From JAIBJN01 sp035762005 (GTDB lineage Bacteria > Actinomycetota > Thermoleophilia > Gaiellales > Gaiellaceae): DNA of 50,423 bases. The stretch is taken from NCBI GenBank assembly GCA_035762005.1, contig DASTQA010000018.1:1-50423 (forward strand), in the 5' to 3' direction. Below the pieces are notes generated by a model, which saw nothing but the letters and a program-made list of their open reading frames with translations, did no database searches and was not told the DNA's origin. Position 1 is the stretch's first letter, and each line of letters begins with the position of its first letter. The translations under genes and the position numbers were made by a program. Positions 30,269 to 39,160 of the stretch are shown one piece after another.

Positions 30269-32623
30269 ATGCTTACCGCCGTGGCGCGCCTGAGGGAGTA
30301 CGAGCGCAAGCGGGCGAAGGGCAAGACGCCGGAGCCCTTCGGCGGTGGGAAGGGCGGCTCGGCGCAGCCGATCTTCGTCGTCCAGCGCCACGACGCGCGG
30401 CGTCTCCACTACGACTTCCGCCTCGAGCGGAACGGCGCCCTCGCGAGCTGGGCCGTCCCCAAGGGCATCCCGCGCGAGCCGGGCCAGCGCCACCTCGCCG
30501 TCCACGTCGAGGACCACCCGCTCGAGTACGCGACCTTCGCGGGCGAGATCCCCGCCGGCCAGTACGGCGCCGGGACGGTCGAGATCTGGGACCACGGCAC
30601 GTACGAGCTCGTGGAGGAGAAGCCGGACGGCGGCCTCACCGTCCGGCTGCGCGGGGAGCGCCTGCAGGGGACGTGGACGCTCGTGCCGGCGAAGCTCGAC
30701 GGCGACGAGAAGAACTGGCTCCTGCTCCGTAAGCGGGACGACGACGCGGCGCCCGCGGGCGGGCCGAGGACGGAGTACGCGCCCATGCTGGCGACGCTCG
30801 CCGCCGAGGTGCCCGTCGGCCCGGCGTGGCTCTACGAGGTGAAGTGGGACGGGTACCGGGCGCTCGCGCGGGTCGCCGGCGGCGAGGCGACGCTCACGAG
30901 CCGGCGCGGGAACGACCTCACCGAGCGGTTCCGTCCGGTCGCCCGGGCGATCGAGCGGGCCGTGCGAACCCCCGACTGCATCCTCGACGGCGAGGTCTGC
31001 GCCCTCGACGAGCGCGGCCGCTCGAGCTTCTCGGTCATGCAGCAGGGTTCCGGCCCGCTCGTCTTCTACGCCTTCGACGTCCTCGAGGTCGACGGCGAGC
31101 CGCTCCTCGACGTCCCCCTCCGCGAGCGGCGGGCCCGCCTCGACGAGCTCCTCGCGCGGGGCGAGGGGACCGTGCGCGTGTCGGAAGCCTTCGACGACGG
31201 CGTGGCCCTCTACGAGGCCGCGCAGGAGCAGGGCCTCGAGGGCGTCATCGCGAAGAAGGCCGACTCGCGCTACCAGCCCGGGCGCCGCACGGCCGACTGG
31301 CTGAAGGTCAAGACCCACCACGAGCAGGAGTTCGTGATCGCCGGCTACACGAAGGGGCAGGGCCGCCGCTCCGGGGGCCTCGGGTCGCTCGTGCTCGCGC
31401 TGCACGACGACGGCGAGCTCCGCTACGTCGGCAACTGCGGCACGGGCTTCACCGACGCGGAGATCGACCGCCTCATGGGGCTCCTCCGCCCGCTCGAGCG
31501 GCCGGCGAGCCCCTTCTCCGAGGTGTTGAAGATGCCGAAGGTGCGCAGGGGGGACGTCGTCTGGGTCGAGCCCGAGCTCGTCTGCGAGGTCGAGTTCGCC
31601 GAGTGGACGCACGACGGCCGGCTCCGAGCGCCCTCGTACAAGGGCCTGCGGGAGGACAAGCCGGCGGCCGAGGTGCGGCGCGAGGAGCCGGTCGGCGCGG
31701 GGGACGAGCCGCTCGAGCAGGAGATCCGTGCCGGCAGTCGCGTCCTGCGGCTCTCGAACCTCGAGAAGGTCTTCTGGCCCGACGAGGGGATCACGAAGGG
31801 TGACCTGCTCGCGTACTACCGGCGGGTCGCGCCAATACTCGTCCCGCACCTCCGTGACCGGCCCTTCACGATGAAGCGGTACCCCGACGGCTGGCAGGGC
31901 GATCACTTCTTCCAGAAGGACGCCCCCTCTCACATGCCGGAGTGGATCCCGACGCGGTCGTACCGCTCGACCTCGCGCGAGAGCAGGCAGAAGCGGACGA
32001 TCCGCTACCCGCTCGTGAACGACGAGCTGGCCCTGCTCTGGATGGTGAACATGGGCTGCATCGACATGAACACGTGGTACTCGCGGGTCGACCGGCCGGA
32101 GCGTCCGGACTGGGTCCTCTTCGACCTCGACCCCTCGCTCGACGTCGGCTTCCCGGAGACCGTGCGCGTGGCGCTCCTCGTGAAGGAGGTGCTCGACGCG
32201 CTCGGGCTCGTCGGCTTCCCGAAGACAAGCGGGTCGGACGGCTTCCACGTGCTCGTGCCGGTCGAGCGCCGGTACACGTACGACCAGACGCGCGAGTTCG
32301 CGGAGATCGTCGGCGGGACGCTCGCGCGCCTCCACCGCGGCCTCGTGACGACGGAGTGGTCGAAGGCGAAGCGCCGCGGCGTCCTCGTCGACGCGAATCA
32401 GAACGGCGAGGGCAAGACGATCGCCTCGGTCTACTCGGTCCGCCCGCGGGCGGGCGCCCCCGTCTCGACCCCCCTTCGCTGGGAGGAGGTCCGGGAGGAC
32501 CTCGATCCCCGCTCCTTCACCATGGACGTCGTGCTCGACCGGGTGGCGCGCGAGGGCGACCTCTTCGCGGGCGTCCTCGAGACCCGCCAGTCGCTCGGGC
32601 GGGCGCTCAAGAAGCTCCGCTAG
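30269..32623 (+). CDS. ligD: ATP-dependent DNA ligase LigD (phosphoesterase-ligase-polymerase)
   Basis: A 784-residue multidomain end-joining enzyme. The 3'-phosphoesterase domain is about 5-165 (HDARRLHYDFRLE, WAVPKGIP, YGAGTVEIWDHG). The ATP-dependent ligase is about 180-470, with adenylated Lys192 in EVKWDGYRALA. The primase-like polymerase is about 500-784, with catalytic DLD at 619-621 (LFDLDPSLDV). This is the Pseudomonas order; mycobacterial LigD is polymerase-first. No Ku gene is adjacent. Starts at ATG 30212 or GTG 30281 are also in frame. It ends in a CTAG overlap with the convergent GNAT gene. Confidence 0.93.
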   Translation: MLTAVARLREYERKRAKGKTPEPFGGGKGGSAQPIFVVQRHDARRLHYDFRLERNGALASWAVPKGIPREPGQRHLAVHVEDHPLEYATFAGEIPAGQYGAGTVEIWDHGTYELVEEKPDGGLTVRLRGERLQGTWTLVPAKLDGDEKNWLLLRKRDDDAAPAGGPRTEYAPMLATLAAEVPVGPAWLYEVKWDGYRALARVAGGEATLTSRRGNDLTERFRPVARAIERAVRTPDCILDGEVCALDERGRSSFSVMQQGSGPLVFYAFDVLEVDGEPLLDVPLRERRARLDELLARGEGTVRVSEAFDDGVALYEAAQEQGLEGVIAKKADSRYQPGRRTADWLKVKTHHEQEFVIAGYTKGQGRRSGGLGSLVLALHDDGELRYVGNCGTGFTDAEIDRLMGLLRPLERPASPFSEVLKMPKVRRGDVVWVEPELVCEVEFAEWTHDGRLRAPSYKGLREDKPAAEVRREEPVGAGDEPLEQEIRAGSRVLRLSNLEKVFWPDEGITKGDLLAYYRRVAPILVPHLRDRPFTMKRYPDGWQGDHFFQKDAPSHMPEWIPTRSYRSTSRESRQKRTIRYPLVNDELALLWMVNMGCIDMNTWYSRVDRPERPDWVLFDLDPSLDVGFPETVRVALLVKEVLDALGLVGFPKTSGSDGFHVLVPVERRYTYDQTREFAEIVGGTLARLHRGLVTTEWSKAKRRGVLVDANQNGEGKTIASVYSVRPRAGAPVSTPLRWEEVREDLDPRSFTMDVVLDRVAREGDLFAGVLETRQSLGRALKKLR

Positions 32624-33402
32624 GACGGGGACTTGAGGAAGGACCAGGTGCGCCCCAGGGGCTCGAAGCCCAGCCGGGCGTAGAGCTCCTTCGGCCAGCC
32701 CTCGTCGTCGGACACGAGGAAGACGAGATCGTGCCCGGCAGTGTGCGCCTCGGCGACCGCGCGCAGGACGACGGCGCTCGCGTGGCCGCGGCCGCGGTGC
32801 GCCGCGCTCGTGGCGACGTCCTCGACCTGCGCCGTGCGGCCGTCGGAGTAGAGGTCGGCGGCGCTCACGACCTCGCCGTTCATGCGGACCGCGAAGTGGC
32901 GTCCGCGTGCCCGGGAGGCGGCCAGCTCGGCCGCCTCGACGACCATGCGGACGACGTCGTCGTCGGTCCCCCAGGGCTCCGCCCGGGAGATCGCCTCGCG
33001 GAGGGGGCGCACCGGCGCGGCGTCGGCGAGCTCCTCGACGCCCGCTGTGTCGACGGCACGCGCACCGGAGCCGCGCCAGGCCATGAGGAGGAAGCGGAGA
33101 GCGCGCCAGCCGAGCCGGTCGAAGTCCTCCGCGAGAGCCGCCCCTGCCTGCTCGTCCGTGACGGCGACGCGCCGGTGGCGGTGACCGGCCGCTCCCTGCA
33201 GCCGGTCCGCCTCGGCGGCGAGCTCCCCGGCCGTGGCGTCGGCAGGCTCCTCCACGAGCAGGCCGTTCAGGTCCCAGACGGCTCGGTACGAGTCGTTGAA
33301 GAACGCGCGCCCGAAGCGAAAGGGGACGATTCGCTCCGCGCAGCGCTCCCCGAGGGCGTGCTCGAACGCGATCGCCCGCTCGAAGTCGGTCTGCGCCGGC
33401 AT
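32620..33402 (-). CDS. GNAT-family N-acetyltransferase
   Basis: A 260-residue protein. The C-terminal half (about 130-255) is a GNAT fold with the acetyl-CoA loop VATSAAHRGRGHASAVVLRA and the end LYARLGFEPLGRTWSF. The N-terminal half is weakly similar in layout and may be a degenerate second GNAT domain. Substrate unknown. ATG 33402 lies 7 nt after a minus-strand TAAGCT (33415-33410), whose TAA is the stop codon of the HD-GYP gene, so this gene is probably leaderless. Confidence 0.85.
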   Translation of the reverse strand: MPAQTDFERAIAFEHALGERCAERIVPFRFGRAFFNDSYRAVWDLNGLLVEEPADATAGELAAEADRLQGAAGHRHRRVAVTDEQAGAALAEDFDRLGWRALRFLLMAWRGSGARAVDTAGVEELADAAPVRPLREAISRAEPWGTDDDVVRMVVEAAELAASRARGRHFAVRMNGEVVSAADLYSDGRTAQVEDVATSAAHRGRGHASAVVLRAVAEAHTAGHDLVFLVSDDEGWPKELYARLGFEPLGRTWSFLKSPS

Positions 33403-33409
33403 CGGAGCG

Positions 33410-33415
33410 AGCTTA
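33410..33415 (-). promoter_or_regulatory. -10-like TAAGCT of the GNAT gene, inside the HD-GYP stop codon
   Basis: TAAGCT on the minus strand ends 7 nt before the ATG at 33402. Its first three bases are the TAA stop (33415-33413) of the upstream HD-GYP gene. The gap between the genes is only 10 bp and has no ribosome-binding site. Confidence 0.45.
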
Positions 33416-34822
33416 GACGGCGACGCCGAGCGCCCGGGCGGCCTCGCGCTCGAGCACGCGCTCGAGGGCCGAGACGCACGCGGCGTCGAAGGCCGTCCCC
33501 GCCTGCTCCCGGAGCAGGCCGAGGGCGCGGTCGTGCGTCCAGGCCGCGCGGTAGACGCGGTCCGAGATGAGCGCGTCGTAGACGTCGCACACGGCGAGGA
33601 TCCGCGTCTCCAGGTCGAGCTCCTTCCCGGCGAGCCCGTTCGGGTAGCCGCTCCCGTCGAGACGCTCGTGGTGGTCGAGGACGAGGCGGCGCACGGCGTC
33701 GGAGAAGCCGCCGAGCTCGCCGAGCAGCCGGTGGCCCCACTCGGGATGCATCGTGATGACGGCGAACTCCTCCTCGTCGAGCGAGGTCGGCTTCCTGAGG
33801 ATCTCGTCGGGGACGGAGAGCTTCCCGATGTCGTGGAGCAGGCCCCCGGTGGCGAGGATGCGAAGCCGCGTGGGGGCGAGCCCGAGCTCCTCGCCGACCT
33901 GGACCGCGCGCAGCGCCACCCGGCGCGTGTGCACCTCGGTGTACTCGTCCTTCTCGCCGAGGCGGAGGGTGAGGGCACGGACCCGGGCGCCGAGGAACGC
34001 CTCCTCGGCCGAGACGAGCTCGCCCGCCCGCGGACCGCCCGTGAGCGTGCGCGACTGCGTGCCGCGGTGGAGGTCCGCCGCCGCCGGGATCCCGACGAGG
34101 AGGATCCCGAGGAGCTCGAAAGCGTGGCCGAGCCACCAGCCCAGCTGCGTGTACTCGAGGAGGAGCGCCGCGACGAGCGACGTGCCCAGGAACGCGAGCC
34201 CGACGACGACGAGGAGGTCGGCCCGGCGGCGCGTGAGGAGAAAGGTGTTGACGGCGCGCACGCCGAGGAAGCCGAAGAGCGAGAGGCCGACGGCGAGGGT
34301 GGCGAGGGCGAGCGTGCCGCCCGGCTCGGGCACGGCCGGGACGAGGCCCGGCCGCAGCATCCCGACCGTCCCCACGAGCGTCACCGAGGCGAGGAGGATC
34401 GCCTGCAGGGCGAGCAGCGGCCGGACGCTCTGCGGGCGCTGGACCGAGGGAAGCGCCGTGAGCGCGAGCACGGCGGCGCCGACCGGGAGCGTGGCGCCGC
34501 CGGTGAGGGAGACGAGGCCGTTCGCGCCCACGAGCACCCCCGGGGAGGCGAGCCCGTGCAGGGTGAGGAGCGCGGCCATGACGGAGAACGCCGAGCCGAC
34601 GAGGACCGTGCGGGCGTCGTGGCGACGGGCGCCGACGATCGTGAGGGCGAGAGCGGCCGCCGTCGCGCCGAGCGCGCTGGCGCCGACGCCCCAGAAATGG
34701 AGCGCGCTCCCGAGGTGGGCCTCGCTCCGGCCGACCGCCGCCAGGGACGCGACCGGCAGCGCCACGCCGGCTGCGCAGACGGCGGCCGCGGAGCCTCCGC
34801 GCGTTCTCAGGGCCGATCTCAT
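33413..34822 (-). CDS. Membrane-anchored HD-GYP domain protein (probable cyclic-di-GMP phosphodiesterase)
   Basis: A 469-residue protein. About seven to eight membrane helices cover residues 10-245, forming an unclassified integral-membrane sensor. The cytoplasmic HD-GYP domain spans about 285-460. His330-Asp331 form the HD pair (GGLLHDIGK), HHE is at 384-386, and GSGYP at 390-394 is the GYP loop. Such domains usually hydrolyse cyclic di-GMP, though some cleave other cyclic dinucleotides. No GGDEF partner is in the window. It is divergent from the secreted M36 peptidase. Confidence 0.9.
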   Translation of the reverse strand: MRSALRTRGGSAAAVCAAGVALPVASLAAVGRSEAHLGSALHFWGVGASALGATAAALALTIVGARRHDARTVLVGSAFSVMAALLTLHGLASPGVLVGANGLVSLTGGATLPVGAAVLALTALPSVQRPQSVRPLLALQAILLASVTLVGTVGMLRPGLVPAVPEPGGTLALATLAVGLSLFGFLGVRAVNTFLLTRRRADLLVVVGLAFLGTSLVAALLLEYTQLGWWLGHAFELLGILLVGIPAAADLHRGTQSRTLTGGPRAGELVSAEEAFLGARVRALTLRLGEKDEYTEVHTRRVALRAVQVGEELGLAPTRLRILATGGLLHDIGKLSVPDEILRKPTSLDEEEFAVITMHPEWGHRLLGELGGFSDAVRRLVLDHHERLDGSGYPNGLAGKELDLETRILAVCDVYDALISDRVYRAAWTHDRALGLLREQAGTAFDAACVSALERVLEREAARALGVAV

Positions 34823-34897
34823 GCGGCTCTGTATCGGCGGCCAGGCCGGGCGTGTTTACGGTCTCTCCCGGGTCAAGGGAGCAAGTCAACCGGCCCA

Positions 34898-34927
34898 TTG
34901 ACAGCGCTTTCCGGGGAGTGAGAGGAT
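34898..34927 (+). promoter_or_regulatory. Probable promoter of the M36 metallopeptidase gene
   Basis: TTGACA (34898-34903) is a perfect -35 hexamer. GAGGAT (34922-34927) lies 18 bp downstream as a weak -10. The resulting leader of about 45 nt ends in AGGAGGGGG before the ATG at 34980. This is a conventional leadered gene, unlike many others here. A short direct repeat, GTCAA twice, lies just upstream (about 34872-34889). Confidence 0.6.
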
Positions 34928-34979
34928 CGGCCGGTCCAGCGATGCCCCTACAGGCAGGAGGGGCAGGAGGGGGAACGAC

Positions 34980-37814
34980 ATGCCGTCCAGATCCTTGCTG
35001 GGGCTGCTTGCCGTGGCCGCGTTGGCACTCGCGCTCGTCCCGAGCGCGCTGCCCGCGGCGGAGGCAGGGGCCGAGGGCTCGGCCGACGCCGGGCCGGTCG
35101 ACGTGGCGCTCGGCTACGTCGGCGATCATCCGGGGAAGCTCGGCGTCACGAGCGCCGACGTCGCCGATCTCGTCGTGACGAGCAGCTACCGCAGCTCGCA
35201 CAACGGCGTCACCCACGTCAACGTCAACCAGCGCTACCGCGGCCTCGAGGTCTTCGGAGGCCATGCGACGGTCAACGTCGCCGCCGACGGCGACGTCGTC
35301 TTCGCTGCGGGCGCCCTCGTGCCCGGTCTGCGCGCGGCGGGATCCGCCGACGCCGACCTGGCCGCCACCGAGGCGGTCGAGGCGGCCGCCGAGGGGCTCG
35401 ACCTCGACGACCCGGACGGTCTCCGGGTCCTGAGCCGAAGCGGCGGCGCGGCACAGCAGACGGTGCTCTCACGCGCCGGCATCTCCGGCGCGCCGATCCC
35501 GGCACGCCTGGGCTGGCAGCCGACCGCGGACGGCCTTCGCCTCGCCTGGCAGCTCACGATCGACGACGCGGAGGACGTGCACCTCTGGAACGCGACCGTC
35601 GACGCGCTCACGGGCAGGCTTCTCGAGGCCGAGGATTGGACCTCGCACGACCCGCTCGACCAGCTGGCGGAGCGGCTGGCCCGGCCGGCCGGCCTCGCGT
35701 CGGCGCTCGCGGGGCCCGCGTCGCCGAACCCGGTGCTCGACGGCTCCAGCTACCGCGCCTACCAGCTCCCGACGGAGAGCCCGAACGACCGCGACCGCGC
35801 GCTCGTCGAGAACCCGGCGGACGGGCTCGCCTCGCCGTTCGGCTGGCACGACACGGACGGGGCGCCGGGCGCCGAGTTCACGATCACGCGCGGGAACAAC
35901 AACCACGCGTACCTCGACCAGGACGACGACGAGCAGCAGGACTTCGGCGGGAGCCCGGACGGTGGGGCCGGCCTCGATTTCGACTTCCCCGTGGATCTCA
36001 CCGAGCACGCGCAGTTCTACCGTGAGGCCGTCGTCACGAACCTGTTCTACACCTGCAACTCGTTCCACGACATCCTCTACCGCTACGGCTTCGACGAGGC
36101 CTCGGGGAACTTCCAGGCGAACAACTACGGCCGCGGTGGCCAGGAGGGCGACTACGTCCGCTGCGAGGCCGCCGACGGCAGCGGGACGAACAACGCCAAC
36201 TTCTCGACGCCGAGCGAGCCGACGTCGAGCGGCGGCGTGGGCACGCCGCGGATGCAGATGTACCTCTGGCCGGGCAGCACGACGACGTTCGGGCTGCCGA
36301 ACCAGGTCGTCGTCGACGGCGTGGGCGAGTTCGGTGCCGGCTGGTCGCGGTTCGGCCCGCCCGCGATGAACGCCGGCGTGAGCGGCCCGATCGTGCTCGT
36401 CGACGACGGCGTCGCGACACCGCCCGTCGGCACGGTGAACGACGGCTGCGAGCCCTACGGTCCGCTGCCGGCCGGAGCGATCGCGGTCGTCGACCGCGCC
36501 AACGAGCCGCCCGAGCCTCCGGACGACCCGCCTCCCGTCTGCAGCTTCCTCGACCAGGTCGAGAACGCCGAGGCCGCGGGCGCGGCCGCGGTGGTCGTCG
36601 TGAACAACACGTCGAGCAGCAACCCGCCGACCCTGAGCGGGTCCATGGTCGCGGCGCCTCCGACGATCCCGGCCGTCAGCGTCACGCAGGCGGCCGGCAG
36701 CGCCGTCAAGGCGGCGCTGCCGGCGAACGGCACCGTGCGGAAGAGCCCGGCGCGTCCGGGCATCCGCGACGGCGACGTCGAGAACGGGATCATCTTCCAC
36801 GAGTACGGGCACGGCCTCTCGATCCGGCTGACGGGCGGCCCGGCCATGAACTGCCTCTCCGGCAACGAGCAGGCGGGCGAGGGCTGGAGCGACTACGTCG
36901 CCATCTCGACGATGCTCGACCCGACGCTCGACGACCCGCAGGGCCCGCGGGGCATGGGGCCCTACGCGCTCTTCCAGCCGACCCGCCAGGGCAACGGGAT
37001 CCGGCCGCGGCCGTACTCCCGGAACATGGCGATCCAGCCGTTCACGTACGACAGCATCAAGTCGAACCAGTGGCTCAACGGGGCGTCGCTGGCGCTCCCG
37101 CACGGGCTCGGCCACGGCTGGGCGGCCGTCCTCTGGGACGTGACCTGGGACCTCGTCGACAAGCACGGGTTCAACCCGAACGTCTACGAGACGTGGTTCA
37201 CCGGCGGCAACAACCGCGCCATCCAGTACGTCGTCGACGGCCTCAAGCTCCAGGGCTGCGGGCCGGGACTCGTCGTCTCCCGCGCGGCCATCATCGCCGC
37301 CTCGGAGGCCCTGGGCGGCGAGGACACGTGCACGCTCTGGGCGTCGTTCTCGCGGCGCGGCCTCGGCTTCAGCGCCGTGCAGGGAACGACGAACCGCAAC
37401 GACAACGACGAGGCGTTCGATACGCATCCGAACTGCCGCCGCGGCTTCCTGCCGCCGGTGTCGGGGCCGTACGGCAGCCTCCGGGAGGTGGACGCGGGCG
37501 ACGCCGTACCGCTCAGGTTCACCGCGGACGGCTACATGCAGCTGGACGTCCTCGCGACGAGCGGCTCGCCGTTCTCGCGCAGGGTCGACTGCGACGACCT
37601 GAGCGTCCCGAGCCCGGAGGGGCAGACGGTCGTGACGCCGCGGGAGCTGCCGTTGCCGACGGCGACCCCGGGGAAGTCGGGCCTGACCGTGAGCTCGACC
37701 GGCGTCTACAACTACCCGTGGCAGACGCTCGAGGCGTGGGCGGGGACGTGCCGGGAGGTCGTGGTCACGCGCGACGACGGCAAGCAGCACCGCGCCTTCT
37801 TCCGCTTCCTCTAG
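34980..37814 (+). CDS. Secreted M36-family (fungalysin) metallopeptidase with inserted PA domain
   Basis: A 944-residue exported zinc protease. It has a signal peptide (about 1-27, LLGLLAVAALALALVPSALP) and a FTP-type propeptide (about 40-220, with VTHVNVNQRYRGLEVFGGH). The catalytic core has the zinc motif HEYGH (607-611) and the third ligand Glu634 in GEGWSDY. A protease-associated (PA) domain is inserted before the HEYGH helix (about 455-585, including VVVVNNTSSS). A C-terminal beta-rich domain follows residue 820. It is probably matured by propeptide removal outside the cell. Strong SD AGGAGGGGG. Confidence 0.92.
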   Translation: MPSRSLLGLLAVAALALALVPSALPAAEAGAEGSADAGPVDVALGYVGDHPGKLGVTSADVADLVVTSSYRSSHNGVTHVNVNQRYRGLEVFGGHATVNVAADGDVVFAAGALVPGLRAAGSADADLAATEAVEAAAEGLDLDDPDGLRVLSRSGGAAQQTVLSRAGISGAPIPARLGWQPTADGLRLAWQLTIDDAEDVHLWNATVDALTGRLLEAEDWTSHDPLDQLAERLARPAGLASALAGPASPNPVLDGSSYRAYQLPTESPNDRDRALVENPADGLASPFGWHDTDGAPGAEFTITRGNNNHAYLDQDDDEQQDFGGSPDGGAGLDFDFPVDLTEHAQFYREAVVTNLFYTCNSFHDILYRYGFDEASGNFQANNYGRGGQEGDYVRCEAADGSGTNNANFSTPSEPTSSGGVGTPRMQMYLWPGSTTTFGLPNQVVVDGVGEFGAGWSRFGPPAMNAGVSGPIVLVDDGVATPPVGTVNDGCEPYGPLPAGAIAVVDRANEPPEPPDDPPPVCSFLDQVENAEAAGAAAVVVVNNTSSSNPPTLSGSMVAAPPTIPAVSVTQAAGSAVKAALPANGTVRKSPARPGIRDGDVENGIIFHEYGHGLSIRLTGGPAMNCLSGNEQAGEGWSDYVAISTMLDPTLDDPQGPRGMGPYALFQPTRQGNGIRPRPYSRNMAIQPFTYDSIKSNQWLNGASLALPHGLGHGWAAVLWDVTWDLVDKHGFNPNVYETWFTGGNNRAIQYVVDGLKLQGCGPGLVVSRAAIIAASEALGGEDTCTLWASFSRRGLGFSAVQGTTNRNDNDEAFDTHPNCRRGFLPPVSGPYGSLREVDAGDAVPLRFTADGYMQLDVLATSGSPFSRRVDCDDLSVPSPEGQTVVTPRELPLPTATPGKSGLTVSSTGVYNYPWQTLEAWAGTCREVVVTRDDGKQHRAFFRFL

Positions 37815-37828
37815 GGAGAGCGCGAGAG

Positions 37829-37858
37829 CGAGGGGCGCCCGGCGACGGGCGCCCCTCG
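37829..37858. terminator. Bidirectional hairpin terminator between M36 peptidase and NDH-2 genes
   Basis: CGAGGGGCGCCC (37829-37840) pairs perfectly with GGGCGCCCCTCG (37847-37858) across a 6-nt loop. It lies in the 50-bp gap between two convergent genes and can serve both. A short TGTCT follows on the plus strand; there is no real U-tract. Confidence 0.8.
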
Positions 37859-37864
37859 TGTCTC

Positions 37865-39142
37865 CTACTCGTCGCGGGGCGGCTGGAGCCGTGCCGGGTG
37901 GCCGAGCATGGAGAGCTCGGCGATGTCCCGCCGGTAGAGGAGCGCCACGGTCCAGTCGGTGACGACGCGGAGCTTTCGCGTCAGGAGCGGCAGCTGGATG
38001 AGGTGGTACGTCCGCGTCACGAACCAGCCCGGGAAGCCGCGCAGCCGGAGGCCGAGGACGTCGGCGATGCCCTTGTAGCGTCCGAGGGTCGCCACCTGGC
38101 CGAGCATCCGGTAGCTGTACGTCTCACGCTCTCCGCTCAGGTTTCGCGCGAGCCGTCGCGCCTGCCGGAGCGCGTGCTGGCACGTGGGCGGGTCGGGGCG
38201 GTCAGGGGTGGCCCGGTTTGGCACCCGGGCGCAGTCGCCCAGCGCCCAGACACGCTCGCGCCCCTCGACCTGGAGCGTGGGCCCGACGCGCACGCGGCCG
38301 CGCTCGTCGAGCGGTAGGCCGAGCGCCGCGAGGAGCGGGTGCGCCGTGACGCCGGCCGTCCAGACGAGCGTGTGCGTCTCGAGCCGCTCGCCGTCCGAGA
38401 GGTTCGCGCACTCCTCCTCGAGGGAGGCGAGCGTCGTCGAGACGCGGATGTCGACGCCGCGCGAGGCGAGCTCCTGGGCGGCGTACTCGCCGAGGCGCGT
38501 CGGGATCTCCGGCAGGATCTTGGGCGCGGCGTCGACGAGGACCCAGCGCTGAGCGACCTCGCGGAGCTCGGGGTAGTAGCGGAGCGCGTCGCGCACGAGG
38601 TCGCTCAGCTCCGCGAGCGCCTCCACGCCGGCGTAGCCCGCGCCCACGAAGACGAAGGTGAGGTGCCGGGGACGCGACTCGTCGTCCGCAACAGCCGCCG
38701 CCTCGAGCTCGCGGAGGACGTGGTTGCGAAGGTGGATCGCGTCGGCGAGGTTCCTGAAGCCGAGCGCGTGCTCGGCGAGCCCGGGGATGGGGAGGGTGCG
38801 CGGGACGGAGCCGAGCGCGACGACGAGGTTCTCGTAGCCGACGTTCAGCTCTCCTCCTTCCCCGAGACGGACCCGGACGTGCCGCGTGGCCTCGTCGAGC
38901 GCCGTCGCCTCGCCGAGCAGGAGCTCCGCGTGCGGGCACATCATCCGCAGGGGCACGACGACGTGGCGAGGCTCGAGCGTGCCCGAGGCGGCCTCGGGCA
39001 GCATCGGCGTGTAGAGCATGAAGTTCTCCGGGCTCACGATCGTCGCCCCGCGGCGGCCGAGGAGGCGCGCGACGTACCCCCCGGCGAACCCGCCGCCGAC
39101 GACGAGCGTGCCGCCCCGCGCTCTCCGTTCGCTCACGGCCAT
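37865..39142 (-). CDS. Type II NADH dehydrogenase (NDH-2 family FAD oxidoreductase)
   Basis: A 425-residue flavoprotein likely to pass electrons from NADH to quinone without pumping protons. The FAD loop TLVVGGGFAGGYVA is near residue 13, the NADH loop FVFVGAGYAGVEALAEL near 165, and the second FAD motif ERVWALGDCARVPN near 295. The C-terminal part (FPGWFVTRTYHLIQLPLLTRK) is amphipathic and should anchor it to the membrane. ATG 39142 follows AGGAG by 2 nt; GATGAT (39155-39150, minus) 7 nt upstream may be a leaderless -10. ATG 39154 is also in frame. Confidence 0.9.
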   Translation of the reverse strand: MAVSERRARGGTLVVGGGFAGGYVARLLGRRGATIVSPENFMLYTPMLPEAASGTLEPRHVVVPLRMMCPHAELLLGEATALDEATRHVRVRLGEGGELNVGYENLVVALGSVPRTLPIPGLAEHALGFRNLADAIHLRNHVLRELEAAAVADDESRPRHLTFVFVGAGYAGVEALAELSDLVRDALRYYPELREVAQRWVLVDAAPKILPEIPTRLGEYAAQELASRGVDIRVSTTLASLEEECANLSDGERLETHTLVWTAGVTAHPLLAALGLPLDERGRVRVGPTLQVEGRERVWALGDCARVPNRATPDRPDPPTCQHALRQARRLARNLSGERETYSYRMLGQVATLGRYKGIADVLGLRLRGFPGWFVTRTYHLIQLPLLTRKLRVVTDWTVALLYRRDIAELSMLGHPARLQPPRDE

Positions 39143-39148
39143 CGCTCC

Positions 39149-39155
39149 TATCATC
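39149..39155. promoter_or_regulatory. Shared divergent -10 core TATCATC (NDH-2 and LOG-like genes)
   Basis: The two start codons are separated by only 18 bp (39143-39160). TATCAT (39149-39154) ends 6 nt before the GTG of the LOG-like gene. On the minus strand GATGAT (39155-39150) ends 7 nt before the NDH-2 ATG. The same heptamer in the same 18-bp setting recurs at 44788. Confidence 0.55.
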
Positions 39156-39160
39156 ACCCA

